DNA from: Anastatus disparis
Lineage: Eukaryota > Arthropoda > Insecta > Hymenoptera > Eupelmidae
Assembly (NCBI GenBank): GCA_017163975.1
Contig: JAFFSR010000280.1
Coordinates: forward strand, 1,302,001 to 1,366,000
DNA: 64,000 nucleotides
Reading direction: 5' to 3'
A model generated the notes under the pieces. That model was not told the DNA's origin and searched no databases. It was given only the letters and a program-made list of their open reading frames with translations. Numbering within the stretch: the stretch's first letter is position 1; every line of letters begins with the position of its first letter. Shown here in pieces: positions 1 through 11,177 of the stretch. Made by a program: the position numbers and the translations under genes.

Positions 1-861
1 TTTCACGGCGTGAGATTAGCAGCAGAGCGTAGCGAGGCTGCTAAACGCCGTGAAATAATGGGACATTGAAGCCACGAGTATCTTATACTATTTTATAGCT
101 CGAGTGATATAAATTCGCCATATTAAATCTGTACTAATAAAAAACAATAACAAACAAAAACTATGCACTTCACGAATGATAATTCAAAAAATAAAAACGA
201 AAACTGTAAAAAAACAAGTATTAGGCGTTCCGTGAATGATAAATCAAAAAAGATTTTAAAAAATGATTATTTTAAAAATATACTTAAAATGTGTTGTAAT
301 AATTAATTTTAATCAATATAATTTATATTATGTGAAATTGTTTGTTGAAATCATCTTTTATAAAGTCATAAATTTAAATTTTGTTTCACGTACGTATTAG
401 CGTCGTAGGAGCGGTGAGGAGGTAACTTATGTATAGTATAGCAATAGCAATCGTGCGTAGTAATAGGGGATTCCCCGAAGCATTTTATAATACAACGCCG
501 AAATGACTATACCTCTTCGCTTTGCATGTTACGCTACTATCAATTTAAGTTATACTCGTATTTTACTTGCTTATAATTGTTATTTAATTTCAAAATTGTT
601 AATATTAATGAGTTCCAATAATCTACACCATATAATTATCAATGAAAACTCTATAAAATAATCAAGATATCAAATTATTATACTGATGTTCCTTGTTGAT
701 CAAGTGTTAAGGCACATCTAAAATTAGTCTTTCTTTATTGAACCGTATAAAAAAGTTAAGATTTTTTCACAGTTCCTTTTTTTCACTGTTAAAAAATAGG
801 CTATTTTTGCCTCGTGAAAGCGTGTCAAAAGTGCGAATTTATTTCACGCAGTGCTATAAAA
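1..861. repeat. CpG-rich hairpin repeat, copy 1 (cut by window edge)
   Basis: The first 55 bases form a hairpin (TTTCACGGCG ... CGCCGTGAAA) whose apex reads GAGCGTAGCGAGG. The body matches 5740-6617 with many substitutions: TATACTATTTTATAG at 84, the GAATGATAATTCAAAA blocks at 174-250, TAGCGTCGTAGGAGCGGTGAGGAGGTAAC near 399-427, and the shared end GCAGTGCTATAAAA at 848-861. The left end lies outside the window. There is no ORF. The type of mobile element is unknown. Confidence 0.75.
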
Positions 862-1286
862 GATTTTAGCTGCTGCCGCTGTCAGTCTCTCAAAATCCTC
901 CCTTAACTCCTATTTACTGATAAATTTAGCTAATTTATGGTAAATTTTGCCTAATTTATCGTAAATTTCAGCTAATTTATTGAGAATTTTAGCTAATTTA
1001 TATTAATCTTAGCTAAAAATTTAATATTTTAGCTAAGTTTAGCTAATTTATTGAGAATTTTAGCTAATTTATATTAATTTTAGCTAATTTATATTAATTT
1101 TAGCTAAAATTTTAATTTTTTAGCTGAGTTTAGCTAATTTATTGTGAATTTTAGCTAAAATTTTAATTTTTCACTTAAAATCTGATAAATCAGGTCAATT
1201 TGATTTTAATTATTATAAGATTTTTTTTTAGCTAATTTTAGCTGATTTATTGAGAATTTGAACTAAAAATTTAATTTTTTAGCTAA
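862..1286. repeat. Degenerate tandem repeat of TTTAGCTAATTTAT units
   Basis: The words 'agctaatttat', 'tgagaatttt' and 'ttttaattttttagct' recur many times with variable spacing between about 870 and 1285, and again weakly at 1951-2000 on the far side of the foldback element. It is very AT-rich and not coding. The foldback element at 1287-1950 is inserted in this array. Confidence 0.7.
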
Positions 1287-1950
1287 CTAGGAGAGTATCA
1301 GACCTCCGGATCACGGATTTTGCTCAAACGTTGGGATAAGTTTTCAGATGTCAAAATATGAAAGGAAACAGAATTTTAGATCCCAACGCTCAATATTTCC
1401 CTAGTTACAGGCAATTAGAGAAAATCACTAAAAAAGTTACTAGATTTTCAGACGCATATAGTTCCTTAGCATTGATACTTAGGAGCATGAAACTTTTTTT
1501 TAAATGAAAGCTGAGCTCAAATCCTTTCGAAATAGCAGTTATAGCATGTCAAAATATTATATATTCTCAAAGTTATAGCGTGATAAACATTGGACCTGAT
1601 TTTTCTTTTCAAAACATTAATTAACAACAAAAGCTGAAATTGGGTCTAATGTTTATTACGCCATAACTTTGGGAAAAAATAATATTTTGACATGCTATAA
1701 CTACTATTTCGAAAGGATTTGAGCTCAGCTTTCATTTTAAAAAAGTTTCATGCTCCTAAGTATCAATGCTAAGGAACTATATGCGTTTGAAAATCTAGTA
1801 ACTTTTTAGTGATATTCTTTTATTGCCTGTAACTAGGGAAATATTGAGCGTTGAGGTCTAAAATTCTATTTCCTTTCATATTTTGACATCTGAAAACTTA
1901 TCCTAAAGTTTGAGCAAAATCCGTGATCCGGAGGTCTGATACTCTCCTAG
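1287..1950. mobile_element. Foldback MITE, family 1 (CTAGGAGAGT termini)
   Basis: Both ends begin CTAGGAGAGTATCAGACCTC and the two arms stay nearly complementary to a centre close to 1618, so almost the whole 664 bp can fold on itself. The flanking trinucleotide TAA (1284-1286 and 1951-1953) is duplicated. The second full copy at 46015-46680 has a TTA duplication. A TWA target is typical of PIF/Harbinger elements, but without a transposase this placement is an inference. A half copy lies at 22773-22907. Confidence 0.85.
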
Positions 1951-2129
1951 TAAGTTTAGTTAATTTATTGTAAATTTTATTTAAAATTTTAATTTTTTCA
2001 CTCAAAATCTGATAAATCAGATCAATTTGATTTAAATTATCATAAAATTTATTTTTCTTTTTATATTATAAAAGATTTTAGAAATTCACAAAAAAGAAAA
2101 TATTTGCTTATGCCAGATAAATGAAATAA

Positions 2130-2566
2130 GAATTGAGGCTTTAGAAGTTAGGAGGTGATTCTCGGAGCATAATGCGAAAGAAAGATCCGTTGGAGATGGT
2201 GACCATAATAGCGTCTAATATGCGCTTTAAGTTTAACTTAGGGCTATTGCTTTAAACCTAGGAACGAAATTTGAATATATCCAAAATATTTTAAAATATA
2301 TTTAAATTTAGAATTTTAAAAAATTGATATAAAAAAAATCAAAGATAATTGAATATTACCTTATTTTTATTCATTTTTTTGTCTGCTAATGACTTGCAAT
2401 TGACTTCTTTTTGAAACTTTTTATTTTGTAAATCTTGTAAATAATTAAAATAATTTTCTTCCCAATTTAAATAGTCTTGTATTTCTTTATTTAACTGATT
2501 TAAAATTTTTTTTTCGTTTTCGTTTGTAGGTAAAACGTATTTATTTAATAATGAATTAAATTCCAT
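2130..2566 (-). CDS. Possible small two-exon gene, unknown product
   Basis: On the minus strand an ATG at 2566 opens about 70 codons (MEFNSLLNKYVLPTN..., rich in Asn, Lys and Glu). They end at AATAAG, followed by GTAATA, a fair splice donor near 2356. Downstream, after an AG, a second stretch reads RILDAIMVTISNGSFFR... and then a stop, in a phase that would join. That acceptor lacks a pyrimidine tract, so the second exon is weak. The protein matches nothing I recognise. It sits about 175 bp from the repeat element starting near 2741. It could be a chance ORF. Confidence 0.3.
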
Positions 2567-2740
2567 TTATAAATTTTTTATAAAAATTTATGATAAAAAA
2601 TTTTAAACTGAATAGAAAATATTTGGTTAAAAAAGGAATGTTTGGTTAAAGGAAGTTAAATAAAACAAAAGAAAACAAATTGGAAAAAAATATAAAGGTT
2701 TAAAAGTTAGAAATTAAAAAAGTAAAGGTGAAATAAAAAA

Positions 2741-4538
2741 CGCTGCCAAGTGCTTTGGCGCAATGCTTTCTCATAGAGCGCATTGGGTTAGAGGGATTTG
2801 ATTTTATTTTTTTAAATACGATTTTAATATAAATGTCCCTATCCTCTGTATTGAAGGATGTCTTAATACCTACGAAAACTAAATGAATTTTACTCTTTCT
2901 TACTTTTACCATTTGCATAATGTGATTTTATGATGCTCTAAAATTAAAAATGCGTTTATAAAATTAATTTTCCCAAGCTTGTCTTCTTAACACTATAACC
3001 AATAACTTGCATACAAATTTTGGAACATTTTCATCGAATAGTTTACAAAAAATACCAAATAATTGAAAAATAAACATTGTTTTAAAATTTTCAAAACGCT
3101 TTAACGTTACAACTACGCTAATAAAACCAGTTTTCAAAAGTTCATTTTATTTAGGCAATCGTAAATAATTTCTATACATAATTTTAAGCTATTCCATCGA
3201 GTAGTTTACGTAAAATACCAAAAAATAAGTGAAATTCTATTCAAAATTTACAAAATGCTCTAAAATTAAAACTGCGCTAAGAAAATAAGTTTTTCCAAGC
3301 TTGCTTTAATTAGGCAATAACAAATAATTTGTATGAAAATTTTTGAGCAAACCTATCGAATGGCTTTTATGTAATAAAAAAAAAATGAAATATGAACATT
3401 TTTTTCCAAAATTTTCAAAATGCTCTAAAATTAAAACTGCGCTAAGAAAATAAGTTTTCCAAAGCTTGATTTATTCAGATAATAGTGAATAATTTGCATG
3501 AACATTTTTGAGCAAGTTTATCGAGTGATTTTTGTACAATAGAAAAGAAATTGAAAATAAAAAATTTTTTCAAAATTTTCAAAATGCTCTAAAATTAAAT
3601 GTGCGCTAAGAAAATTGAAAAAAATTAGTTTTCAAAAGTTCATTTTATTTTGACAATCATAAATAATTCCCATACATAATTTGAAGCTCCTTCATCGAGT
3701 AGTTTACGTAAAATATAAAAAAAATTAGAAAAATTTTATTCAAAATTTTCAAAATGCTCTAAAATTAAAACTGCACTGAGAAAATAAGTTTTTCAAAGCT
3801 TGTTTTATTTAGGCCATTGTAAATGATTTCCATAAAAATTTTCGAGCAAATCTATCGAATGGTTTTTCTGTAATAGAAAAAAAATGAAAAATAGAGATTT
3901 TTTCCAAAATTTTCAAAATGCTCTAAAGTTAAAACTACGCTAAGAAAATAAGTGTTCAAAAGCTTGTTTTCTTTAGACAATAGCGAATAACTTGCATACA
4001 AATTTAGAAGTAAATCTATCGAATGGTTGTCGTAAAATAAAAAATAAATGAAAAAAAAAATTTTTTTTCAAAATTTTCAAAATGCTCTAAAATTAAAAGT
4101 GTTCTAAGAACATCAGTTGGTAAAAGTTTTTTTTCTTTTGGCAGTCGCAAATAATGTTCATACAAATTTTCAAGAAAATTCTTCGAGTAGTTTACGTAAA
4201 ATATCAAAAAAATGAAAAATCAAAATTTTTTTTAAATTCTTAAAATGGCTCTAAAAAAAAAATGAGCTAAGAAGATCAATTTTCAATAGCTTCCCCCAGT
4301 TAGACAAAAAAATAAATTGCATGCAAAATTTGAAGTTAATCCATCGAGTAGTTCTCGAGATCTTATTGACGTACTGAAATCATACACACACACACATACA
4401 TACACACACACACACATACATACAGACATTTTCTGGAAACCACTTTTTTCGACTCCCTGAGTCTAAATATGTACAAATTAATGAAAAAATAGAAAGAATT
4501 TTTTTTTACCTATACAATGCTTTCTCTATGAGAAAGCA
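2741..4538. mobile_element. TIR element filled with ~165-bp degenerate repeats
   Basis: The word TGCTTTCTCATAGAG (2764-2778) recurs inverted at 4524-4538, where the sequence also forms a small hairpin (TGCTTTCTC TAT GAGAAAGCA). The left edge carries a GCCAAGTGCTTTGGC hairpin. Inside, the block 'aaaatgctctaaaattaaaa' returns at about 2934, 3094, 3250, 3417, 3584, 3760, 3916, 4078 and 4235, each followed by 'gcgctaagaaaat...' and 'atcgaatgg/atcgagtag...gtaaaat'. The period is about 165 bp. No coding potential is seen. Relatives lie at 49373-49920 and 50372-50870. Confidence 0.7.
4383..4435. repeat. (CA)n/(CATA)n microsatellite
   Basis: Alternating 'acacacacac' and 'atacatac' tracts near the right end of the TIR element that begins near 2741. 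Confidence 0.9.
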
Positions 4539-5232
4539 AAAGTAAATAAAAAAGTAAACGATAAGTATTGATTACAATGGTTGTAGGAAATGAAGAAAAA
4601 AATAAGATAATAAAATTTTAATTACATTAATTTTTAATTATAATATTTATAGTCTTACTGAATATGAAATAAATTTATGTATTTTGAGCATGATAAAGTT
4701 AATTTTTTTCAAACTTATGAAAAAGCAACGTAAATTTTTTTGACGATTGTTCATGACAATTTTATTTTGAAAAGTATTAAATTATGAAAGTTTTTTATAC
4801 GATTATTGAAAAACTTAACGTTATAAGAAATTTATCTATAATAATCAATAACAAAATTCAGCTATTTTGAAATCATTGATGATTAAGTATACATTTAGTA
4901 AATGATTTCCTTTCAGTTAAGATTAGGGACTAAAGAGGTAATATAATTAAAACAAAAATACTGAAATTTAAACAAATCGAATTAAACTTTTGAAGTACTA
5001 AAATTGAAATTTGATTTAATAAATAGAAAATGAGCCATTTATATTATTAAATAAAGTTCTATTTTTAACGATTTACAATGTCATTAGTTAGTTTATCTTA
5101 TTAAATTTTATTTTAAGTTATGAGATCAGTAGGTATATTAATAATGACTGATGTAACTTCTTAAATTTATAGTTGAACGATTTTATTCAATAATATATAA
5201 TTCAAATAATACTATAATTTAAATAATTATCA
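4539..5232. other. AT-rich stretch with no recognised feature
   Basis: About 700 bp of AT-rich sequence between the repeat element and the first recognisable Helitron codons. I see no ORF, repeat end or RNA gene. The missing 5' part of the Helitron may have decayed here. Confidence 0.5.
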
Positions 5233-5741
5233 GAATGCAGAAAGATTAGGTAATATGTACGTATTACCAGCTACATATATAGGTAGTCCTCGATGTATGA
5301 ATAAAAATTATCAAGATGCTATGGCAATAATTGTTAGAAAAAAGGTCGTCTAGATTTATTTATTACAATGACATTTAATCCAAATTCGCCAGAAATAAAA
5401 CGAGTATTAGAAAATTTTCCACCTGGAACTACTTGTAATGGTATACCAAATATTTGTGTTCGATTATTTTATGCTAAATGTAAAGCTATTTCAGCAGATA
5501 TAATATCTGGAGAAGTTTTTGGTAAAGCAATTTCTTGGTTTTGGGTAATAGGATTTCAAAAACAGGTTTTCCTCATATTCACATGATCTTTACTTTAGAT
5601 TATAAATATAAAATGTCATCCCCTGAAAATATAGATAAATTCATATCAGCTGAAATTCCAGAAAATGATAAAGAATTAAAAGAATTAGTCATGGGCCATA
5701 TGGTCCTGAAACACCTTGTTATGACTTAGAATAGTACATTA
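5233..5741 (+). pseudogene. Helitron Rep (HUH) domain fragment, frameshifted
   Basis: Read with frameshifts, 5233-5730 encodes the middle of a Helitron replication initiator: RLGNMYVLPATYIGSPRCM, then DLFITMTFNPNSPEI, then TGFPHIHMIF, then GPYGPETPCYDL. The HIH in the last-but-one block is the HUH metal-binding pair of rolling-circle Rep proteins, followed by the usual acidic-rich linker. Breaks are visible near 5340 (an A run, giving an early stop), near 5560 and near 5700. The N-terminal part of Rep is not found. The frame resumes after an inserted hairpin repeat, at KCSKKFPKNV near 6628. This element is no longer functional. Confidence 0.9.
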
Positions 5742-6617
5742 CGATACAAGTGACCTAAGTGGCACTTTATTACACGGCCGGAGTTATCGCCCGAGCGCAG
5801 CGAGGGCGATAACGTAGTGCCGTGTAATAAAGTTCCACTAAGGTCACGAGTATCGTATACTATTTTGTAGCACGTGGGACATAAATCCGCCAAATTAAAT
5901 CTGTACTCTTCAAAATCAGTAATAAACAAAAGCTATGCACTCCACGAATTATAATTCAAAAAATAAAAGCGAAAACTATAAAAAACCAAACACTACGCAT
6001 CCTGTGAATGATAAATCGAAAAAAAGAAAAGAAAACTATAAATAAACTAAAACTAAACACTCTATGAATAATAGATCGAAAAAAAAAAAGAATATAATTT
6101 CAAAAATATATTCAAAATGTGTAATAATAATTAATTTTTATCAATATTATTGATATTATGTGAAATTGTTTGTTGAAATCATCTTCTATGAAGTCATAAA
6201 TTGAAATTTTGTTTCACGTATGAATTAGCGTCGTAGGAGCGGTGAGGAGGTAACATGTTTAGTATAGCAATAGCAATCGTGTGTAGTAATAGGGGGTTCC
6301 CCGTAGCATTTTATAATACAACGCTGAAATGACTATACCTCTTCGCTTTACATGTTACGCTACTATCAATTTTAGTTTTACTCGTATCTTACTTGCTTAT
6401 AATTGTTATTTAATTTGAAGAATGTTAATGTAAAAGAGTTTCAATATACTACAGCTTATTGTTATTTATGAAAATACTTTAAAAAATAATTTACATATAA
6501 AATTATTTCTTATTATATACGTACGTTACCTAAGTAAATTCATTATTGTACTGTGTAAAAAAGTGCCACCTAGGTAACAGAAAAGTGTTACCTAAGTGCG
6601 GATTTAGGTCCCGCAGT
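5740..6617. mobile_element. CpG-rich hairpin repeat, copy 2, inserted in the Helitron
   Basis: It interrupts the Helitron frame between TPCYDL and KCSKKFPK. Its left end starts ATAGTACATTACGATACAAG and runs into a ~100-bp palindrome (GTGACCTAAGTGGCACTTTA ... mirrored), whose apex reads CCCGAGCGCAGCGAGGG. The body is homologous to 1-861, including GTATACTATTTTGTAG at 5855 and the end GCAGTGCTATAAAA. Because it splits a once-continuous reading frame, it is a genuine insertion and therefore mobile at some time. It has no ORF. Confidence 0.8.
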
Positions 6618-7514
6618 GCTATAAAATAATAAATGTTCAAAAAAATTTCCAAAAATGTTTAGTAATACAACTACTTTTGAAGATAACGGTTTTCTAAAAT
6701 ACAAAAGAGAAAATAATAAATCAAAAAACTATTATTATAATAAAAAAATTAATGGACAATAAGAAAAAGTTGATGATTCAATGGTAGTACCATATAATTC
6801 AACATTGCTCAAAAAATACAATTCTCATATAAATATAGAATATTGCGCATCAATAATGAGTATAAAATATTTATTTAAATATTTGAATAAAGGCCATGAC
6901 AGAGCATATGTAAAAGTTAAAAAAATTTCAGAACTAGAAAATTCTAATATTAATAACGAATTAGAAAACTATAAAAATTCAAGATATGTAAGTCCAATGG
7001 AAGCTGCTTGGAGAATAGAAGAGTTACCTTTAACAGGACGATCTCATTCAGTAAAATGTTTAGCAGTTCACTTAGAAAATCAGCAAAATATAGTGTTTGA
7101 AGAAAATAATATTCAAGAAGCAATGAAAAAATTTAAAACAACATTAATTTCTTGGTTTGAATTAAATAAAAAAAATAAAAATGCTAAAAATTATTTATAC
7201 GCAAATATGCCAGAACATTACTGCTATTCAAACAAAAAAGAATGGATTAAAAGAACAAAGTATTCAAATTGTATTGGAAGATTAATAAATGTAAGCTCTA
7301 AAGATATTGAACGTTTTCACTTAAAACTTATTTTACATAGAGTAAAAGGAGCAACTTCCTATAATGATTTATTAACTTATGAAAAAGTTATATATAATTC
7401 TTTTAGAGCAACAGCTATGGCAATGGGATTAATCGAATGTGATTTTGTATTACAAGATCCAATTCCTATAGAAGATAATAAAAATTTTGAAATAAAACTA
7501 AATATACAACTTAA
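6618..7514 (+). pseudogene. Helitron Rep-helicase linker region
   Basis: This continues the Rep protein: KCSKKFPKNV, a frameshifted stretch, then a 254-codon open part from 6781 with VVPYNSTLLKKYNSHINIEY, KYLFKYLNKGHDRA, YVSPMEAAWRIEELPL and HLKLILHRVKGATSYNDL. These are the standard conserved blocks of animal Helitron proteins between the HUH nuclease and the helicase. The final codons of the open stretch come from the MITE inserted at 7515. When that insert is removed, the frame runs straight on into the helicase part. Confidence 0.92.
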
Positions 7515-7894
7515 GAGGAGGTCACGTATCTCTGTCCTTTTCTAATCAAAGAAATGATTTTTTTACAAAAATAATAACTTTATCAAAAAATGAAAAGAAA
7601 GCCGCATCTTGTATCAAAAAAAGCAATATTTTCTTTGATAAGAAAAAATTAATTTTATTGCTTTGTTCTCAAGAAAACCTTGAAAAACCAAATTGTCCAC
7701 CCTAACCTCTATGATTTAAGTTTTTCAAGGTTTTCTTGAAAATGAAGCAATAAAATTAATTCTTTCTTATCAAAGAAAATATTGCTTTTTTTATTACGAG
7801 ATGCGGCTTTCCCTTCATTTTTTGCTAAAGTTAAAAGTTTCTGTAAAAAACTCAATTCTTTGATTAGAAAAGGACAGAGATACGTGGCCTCCTC
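7515..7894. mobile_element. TTAA-flanked foldback MITE (GAGGAGGTCACG family), copy 1
   Basis: The 380-bp element starts GAGGAGGTCACGTATCTCT, ends with its complement, and is an imperfect palindrome along its length. TTAA lies on both sides (7511-7514 and 7895-7898). Removing the element plus one TTAA takes out 384 bp, a multiple of three, and restores the Helitron frame (NIQL|NDEKFKNLIPLL). Copy 2 is at 28324-28704. A TTAA duplication fits piggyBac-like or other TTAA-specific superfamilies; the exact one is unassigned. Confidence 0.92.
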
Positions 7895-8562
7895 TTAATG
7901 ATGAAAAATTTAAAAATTTAATACCCTTATTAAATAATGATCAAAAACAAATTTTTGATTTTGATAAAAATAAAAAAGAAAAATGTATTTTTATTAATGG
8001 GCCTGGAGGTACTGGAAAAACGTTATTATACAATGTTTTAATACATTATTTTTTAAGTAAAAATAAAAAAATTTTAGCAATGGCTTGGACAGGTATTGCA
8101 TCTATTCTATTACCTGGTGGTGAAACAAGTCATAAAGTTTTTAAATTACCTTTAGATTTAAAAAGTACAGAAAGTTTATTTGTTAAATTAAATACTGATT
8201 AAAAAAAATCGAGAATGTGATGTTATTTTATGGGATGAATTTTCTATGGTACCTATAAAAGCACTAGAACTTGTTGATGAACTTATTCGAGATATTTGTA
8301 ATACAGAAAATCACTTTTTGTGAAATAAAATACTCATTCTTGGAGGTGATTATATGCAAACACTTCTAGTAATTAAATATGGAACAAAACAAATTATCAT
8401 AAACAAAACTTTAAAATTTTCAAAATTTTGGAAAAATTAAAAAATTTTTAAATTAACCAAAAATATGAGAAACAATGATAATAATTTTTCTAAATTTTTA
8501 TTAAAAATTGGAAGTGGTTTAATTACATCATTAAAAATTCCTGAAAACAAAAGATGTATGTA
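7895..8562 (+). pseudogene. Helitron helicase, N-terminal part
   Basis: The restored frame reads PLLNNDQKQIFDF, then the Walker A motif GPGGTGKT (7999-8022), MAWTGIASILLPGG, then after a stop and frameshift DVILWDEFSMV (Walker B), LGGDYMQ (motif III) and LTKNMR (motif IV). These are SF1 helicase (Pif1/RecD-like) motifs in Helitron order. Stops near 8200, 8320 and 8440 inactivate it. It is cut at 8562 by a TA-flanked MITE. Confidence 0.92.
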
Positions 8563-8996
8563 CACTTGGCGGAAAGGATATTTTTCCGAATGTTAACCTC
8601 AAATGGCAACATCGCATATTTTACCACAGGCATAAGAAAATTCCAAATTATAGAGCAAATTTCGCATCATCGTTACTCATTACTTAATGACATAATTTTA
8701 GTAAACAAACAATATTACTTTCTTTTTTCATGATTCGAATTATTATTTTATTAAATAAAATTTTTATTTCTTAGTTCAATAATCATATAGAATTTAATAT
8801 TGTGAATTTAAATTATATGAGCAATAAAATTTAAATTGTTATCCTTTGAATTTTGCATGAATAACCTATAAGAAAAAACAAAATAATCATGATGCAAAAC
8901 TCAATGCATAATTCGAAGTTTTCTTATGTCTGTGGTAAAATATGCGGCGCTGCCATTTGAGGTACACATTCGGAAAAATATCCTTTCCGCCAAGTG
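8563..8996. mobile_element. TA-flanked MITE (CACTTGGCGGAAAGG termini)
   Basis: The inverted ends, roughly 80-90 bp long, start CACTTGGCGGAAAGGATATT and have TA on both sides (8561-8562, 8997-8998), the pattern of Tc1/mariner-like elements. It splits the Helitron helicase. The right arm supplies an in-frame start, so an ORF beginning at 8926 has about 25 codons of MITE origin ahead of genuine helicase residues. A diverged half copy lies at 22650-22745. Confidence 0.85.
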
Positions 8997-9663
8997 TACA
9001 AAAATTTATGGTAACAATATAGAAGTAAACGAAGATTTATCTGATAAAATTATACTTTCTTCTCATAATGAAGATGTATATAATATTAATGACAAAATAT
9101 TAAATAAAATTAATTCAAATGCATTGACATACTATAGTATTGATTATGTCAAACATAAAGGTATTGATCAAACTGAAATAGATGTTGAATTAAAATTTCC
9201 AGTTGATTATTTAAATTCATTAAGACTTCGAGGATTTCCAAAACACAAATTAATTCTTTAAAAAAATTGCATTATAATGTTATTAAGAAATTTATGTGTA
9301 AGTGAAGGGCTTTGCAATGGTACGAGATTAAGAGTTATTGATTTATTTAAATTTAATGTAAAAGCTGAAATTATTACAGGTTATAAAAAAGGTTCTACTG
9401 TATTCATACCGAGAATAACTTTGAATACAGGAGAACATACTTCATTGCCATTTATATTACATCGTAGACAATTTTCAATTTGTTTAACATTTGCAATGAC
9501 CATTAATAAATCTCAAGGACAATTTTTCGAAAAAGTAGGAATATATTTAAATAAACCTTTATTTTCACATGGTCAGTTATATGTTGCATTATCAAGATCA
9601 AAGAATTGTAAAAAAATTTTTATAGAAAATAATAATCAAAATGAAAATGATATAAAAATATAG
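8997..9663 (+). pseudogene. Helitron helicase, C-terminal part
   Basis: After the MITE the helicase continues: KIYGNNIEV, IILSSHNEDVYNINDKIL, LNSLRLRGFPKHKLIL, a stop, then IMLLRNLCVSEGLCNGTRLR, FIPRITLNTGEHTSLPF, RRQFSICLTFAMTINKSQGQ and HGQLYVALSRSKNCKKIF. The blocks MTINKSQGQ and LYVALSRS are helicase motifs V and VI. It ends at TAG 9661-9663 with no further domain. The last 128 codons (9277-9663) are still open. Confidence 0.93.
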
Positions 9664-9839
9664 TATGGGAGGAAGTATTATAAAAACAAAATTTATTGTT
9701 AAAATTTATATGTATATTATATTTGTATGATTATATTTTTATAAATAAATATTTATATCATATGTTATATTTTATATTATGTGTACATTATTAATTATTG
9801 AAATATAAAAAATGTATAAACGTATATGAGTATATGAAT

Positions 9840-11076
9840 TGTAACGGGGAATATATTTAAATAAACAAATCAAATATATTTGTGGGTTTCATATGTACTT
9901 ACTTCAAGTACATACGCACTTACCGTTAAATAACCGATTTTCGATTTAAAGACGATCAGCCTCGTACATCGTCAATAATCAACTATGACTGTCTTTTTCA
10001 TACAATGGAAATCAGTTAAGGCGACTACGGAAGTTCGGTTCGATTTCATTTTGTAGTTTACAAATTACTCTTTCAATATGTAAACTCAAAAATAAAACCT
10101 AACCTAAAATCCGAAGTCGCCTTAAGCAATATTTAATACTATTGCAGAACTTCGCTTAGAAGTTCTGCCTCCCGGACGTCTGGTACGACGAAACCCATGG
10201 CGTGTACCTTAAGACTCTCTTAAATATCATAGATCAAAAGAAAGCAATTGTATAACGTTCAGCATATATAGACAAAACACAATTTTAAACAGTGAGAAAT
10301 AACGTTATGTGGTACTGCAAAATAATTTCAATTTGACTTTAATTTATTCAAAACAATAAACAAATTTAATACACTGAAATGAAATTATCGCAAACTTTAA
10401 TAGTAGCAAAATTTAATAAGTTTAATACAAAAAAGAAATAAAAGTTAATTTAGTCTAACATATTCTATCTAACGCGACGCACGCGACGGTCTCGATATTT
10501 ACATACATCGCCTATACGCATTCGTTAATAATACGTCATACGATAGTCTGCAGACTTACGTTTTTATATCAGTCGGAGAACACGCAATTAACTCGATGAT
10601 CCTCTCCAACTGGGACGAATTGATCAATCAATGGAAGCGGCACCGAAGAAACGCGGTGCAGCTTAAGTTCTCGTAGTTCTCCTTATCAGGATGCCTCGAT
10701 ATATCTGCAAGACTCAGGCAAACTCACTTGATTCTTGCACAAGCCACGAACAAGAAAAAAAACTTCGTACAAAATGCTTACTTCTTTATACAAACTGATA
10801 AAACCTATATAACGCACGAGCTCACACAAATGTATAAGATGGCTGCTAAAACCTTTCTGCTTTGTTAAAAACGACCCGTTCGCTATTCTCTCTTGCCTAA
10901 GTCTACCCGGCATGCCCTGCGCGCGCCTCTCTCTACAGTACTATATCCGAGTCGCTGAGACAGACTCTCTCCGTCTCACTCTTACACTTGCATATCAAGC
11001 ATACGTTGAGCCGTGTGACTGATAACGAGGATAGAGCTATATCATAGCATACAAGTAATTTACTATCCTCGTTACA
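9840..11076. mobile_element. Solo LTR (TGTAACGGGGA ... TCCTCGTTACA)
   Basis: The segment begins TGTAACGGGGA and ends TCCTCGTTACA, so it has TG...CA ends and an 11-bp near-perfect terminal inversion. The flanking tetranucleotide GAAT (9836-9839 and 11077-11080) is duplicated. There is no ORF and no second LTR, which is the expected result of LTR-LTR recombination. The length is 1,237 bp including a nested 102-bp MITE. A long TIR element without a transposase is the alternative. Confidence 0.7.
10020..10121. mobile_element. TTAA-flanked MITE (GGCGACTACGG family), copy 1, nested in the solo LTR
   Basis: It starts GGCGACTACGGAAGTTCGG and ends CCGAAGTCGCC, with TTAA at 10016-10019 and 10122-10125. 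It is a shortened version of the 200-bp copy at 39340-39539, sharing both ends but lacking the middle. Confidence 0.85.
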
Positions 11077-11177
11077 GAATGTAAAATTATTACAAGGGAT
11101 TATATACATTATAAAATCTATGTATTAAATTCAAAAGGGGGGTTGGTGAGCGAAGCGAGCAGGGGGTACCCTCCCTA

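Noticed and set aside
2930..4250. Regularly repeated blocks as a CRISPR-like array
   Set aside because: The units are long, degenerate and contiguous, with no fixed repeat and unique spacer pattern, in a eukaryotic TIR element.
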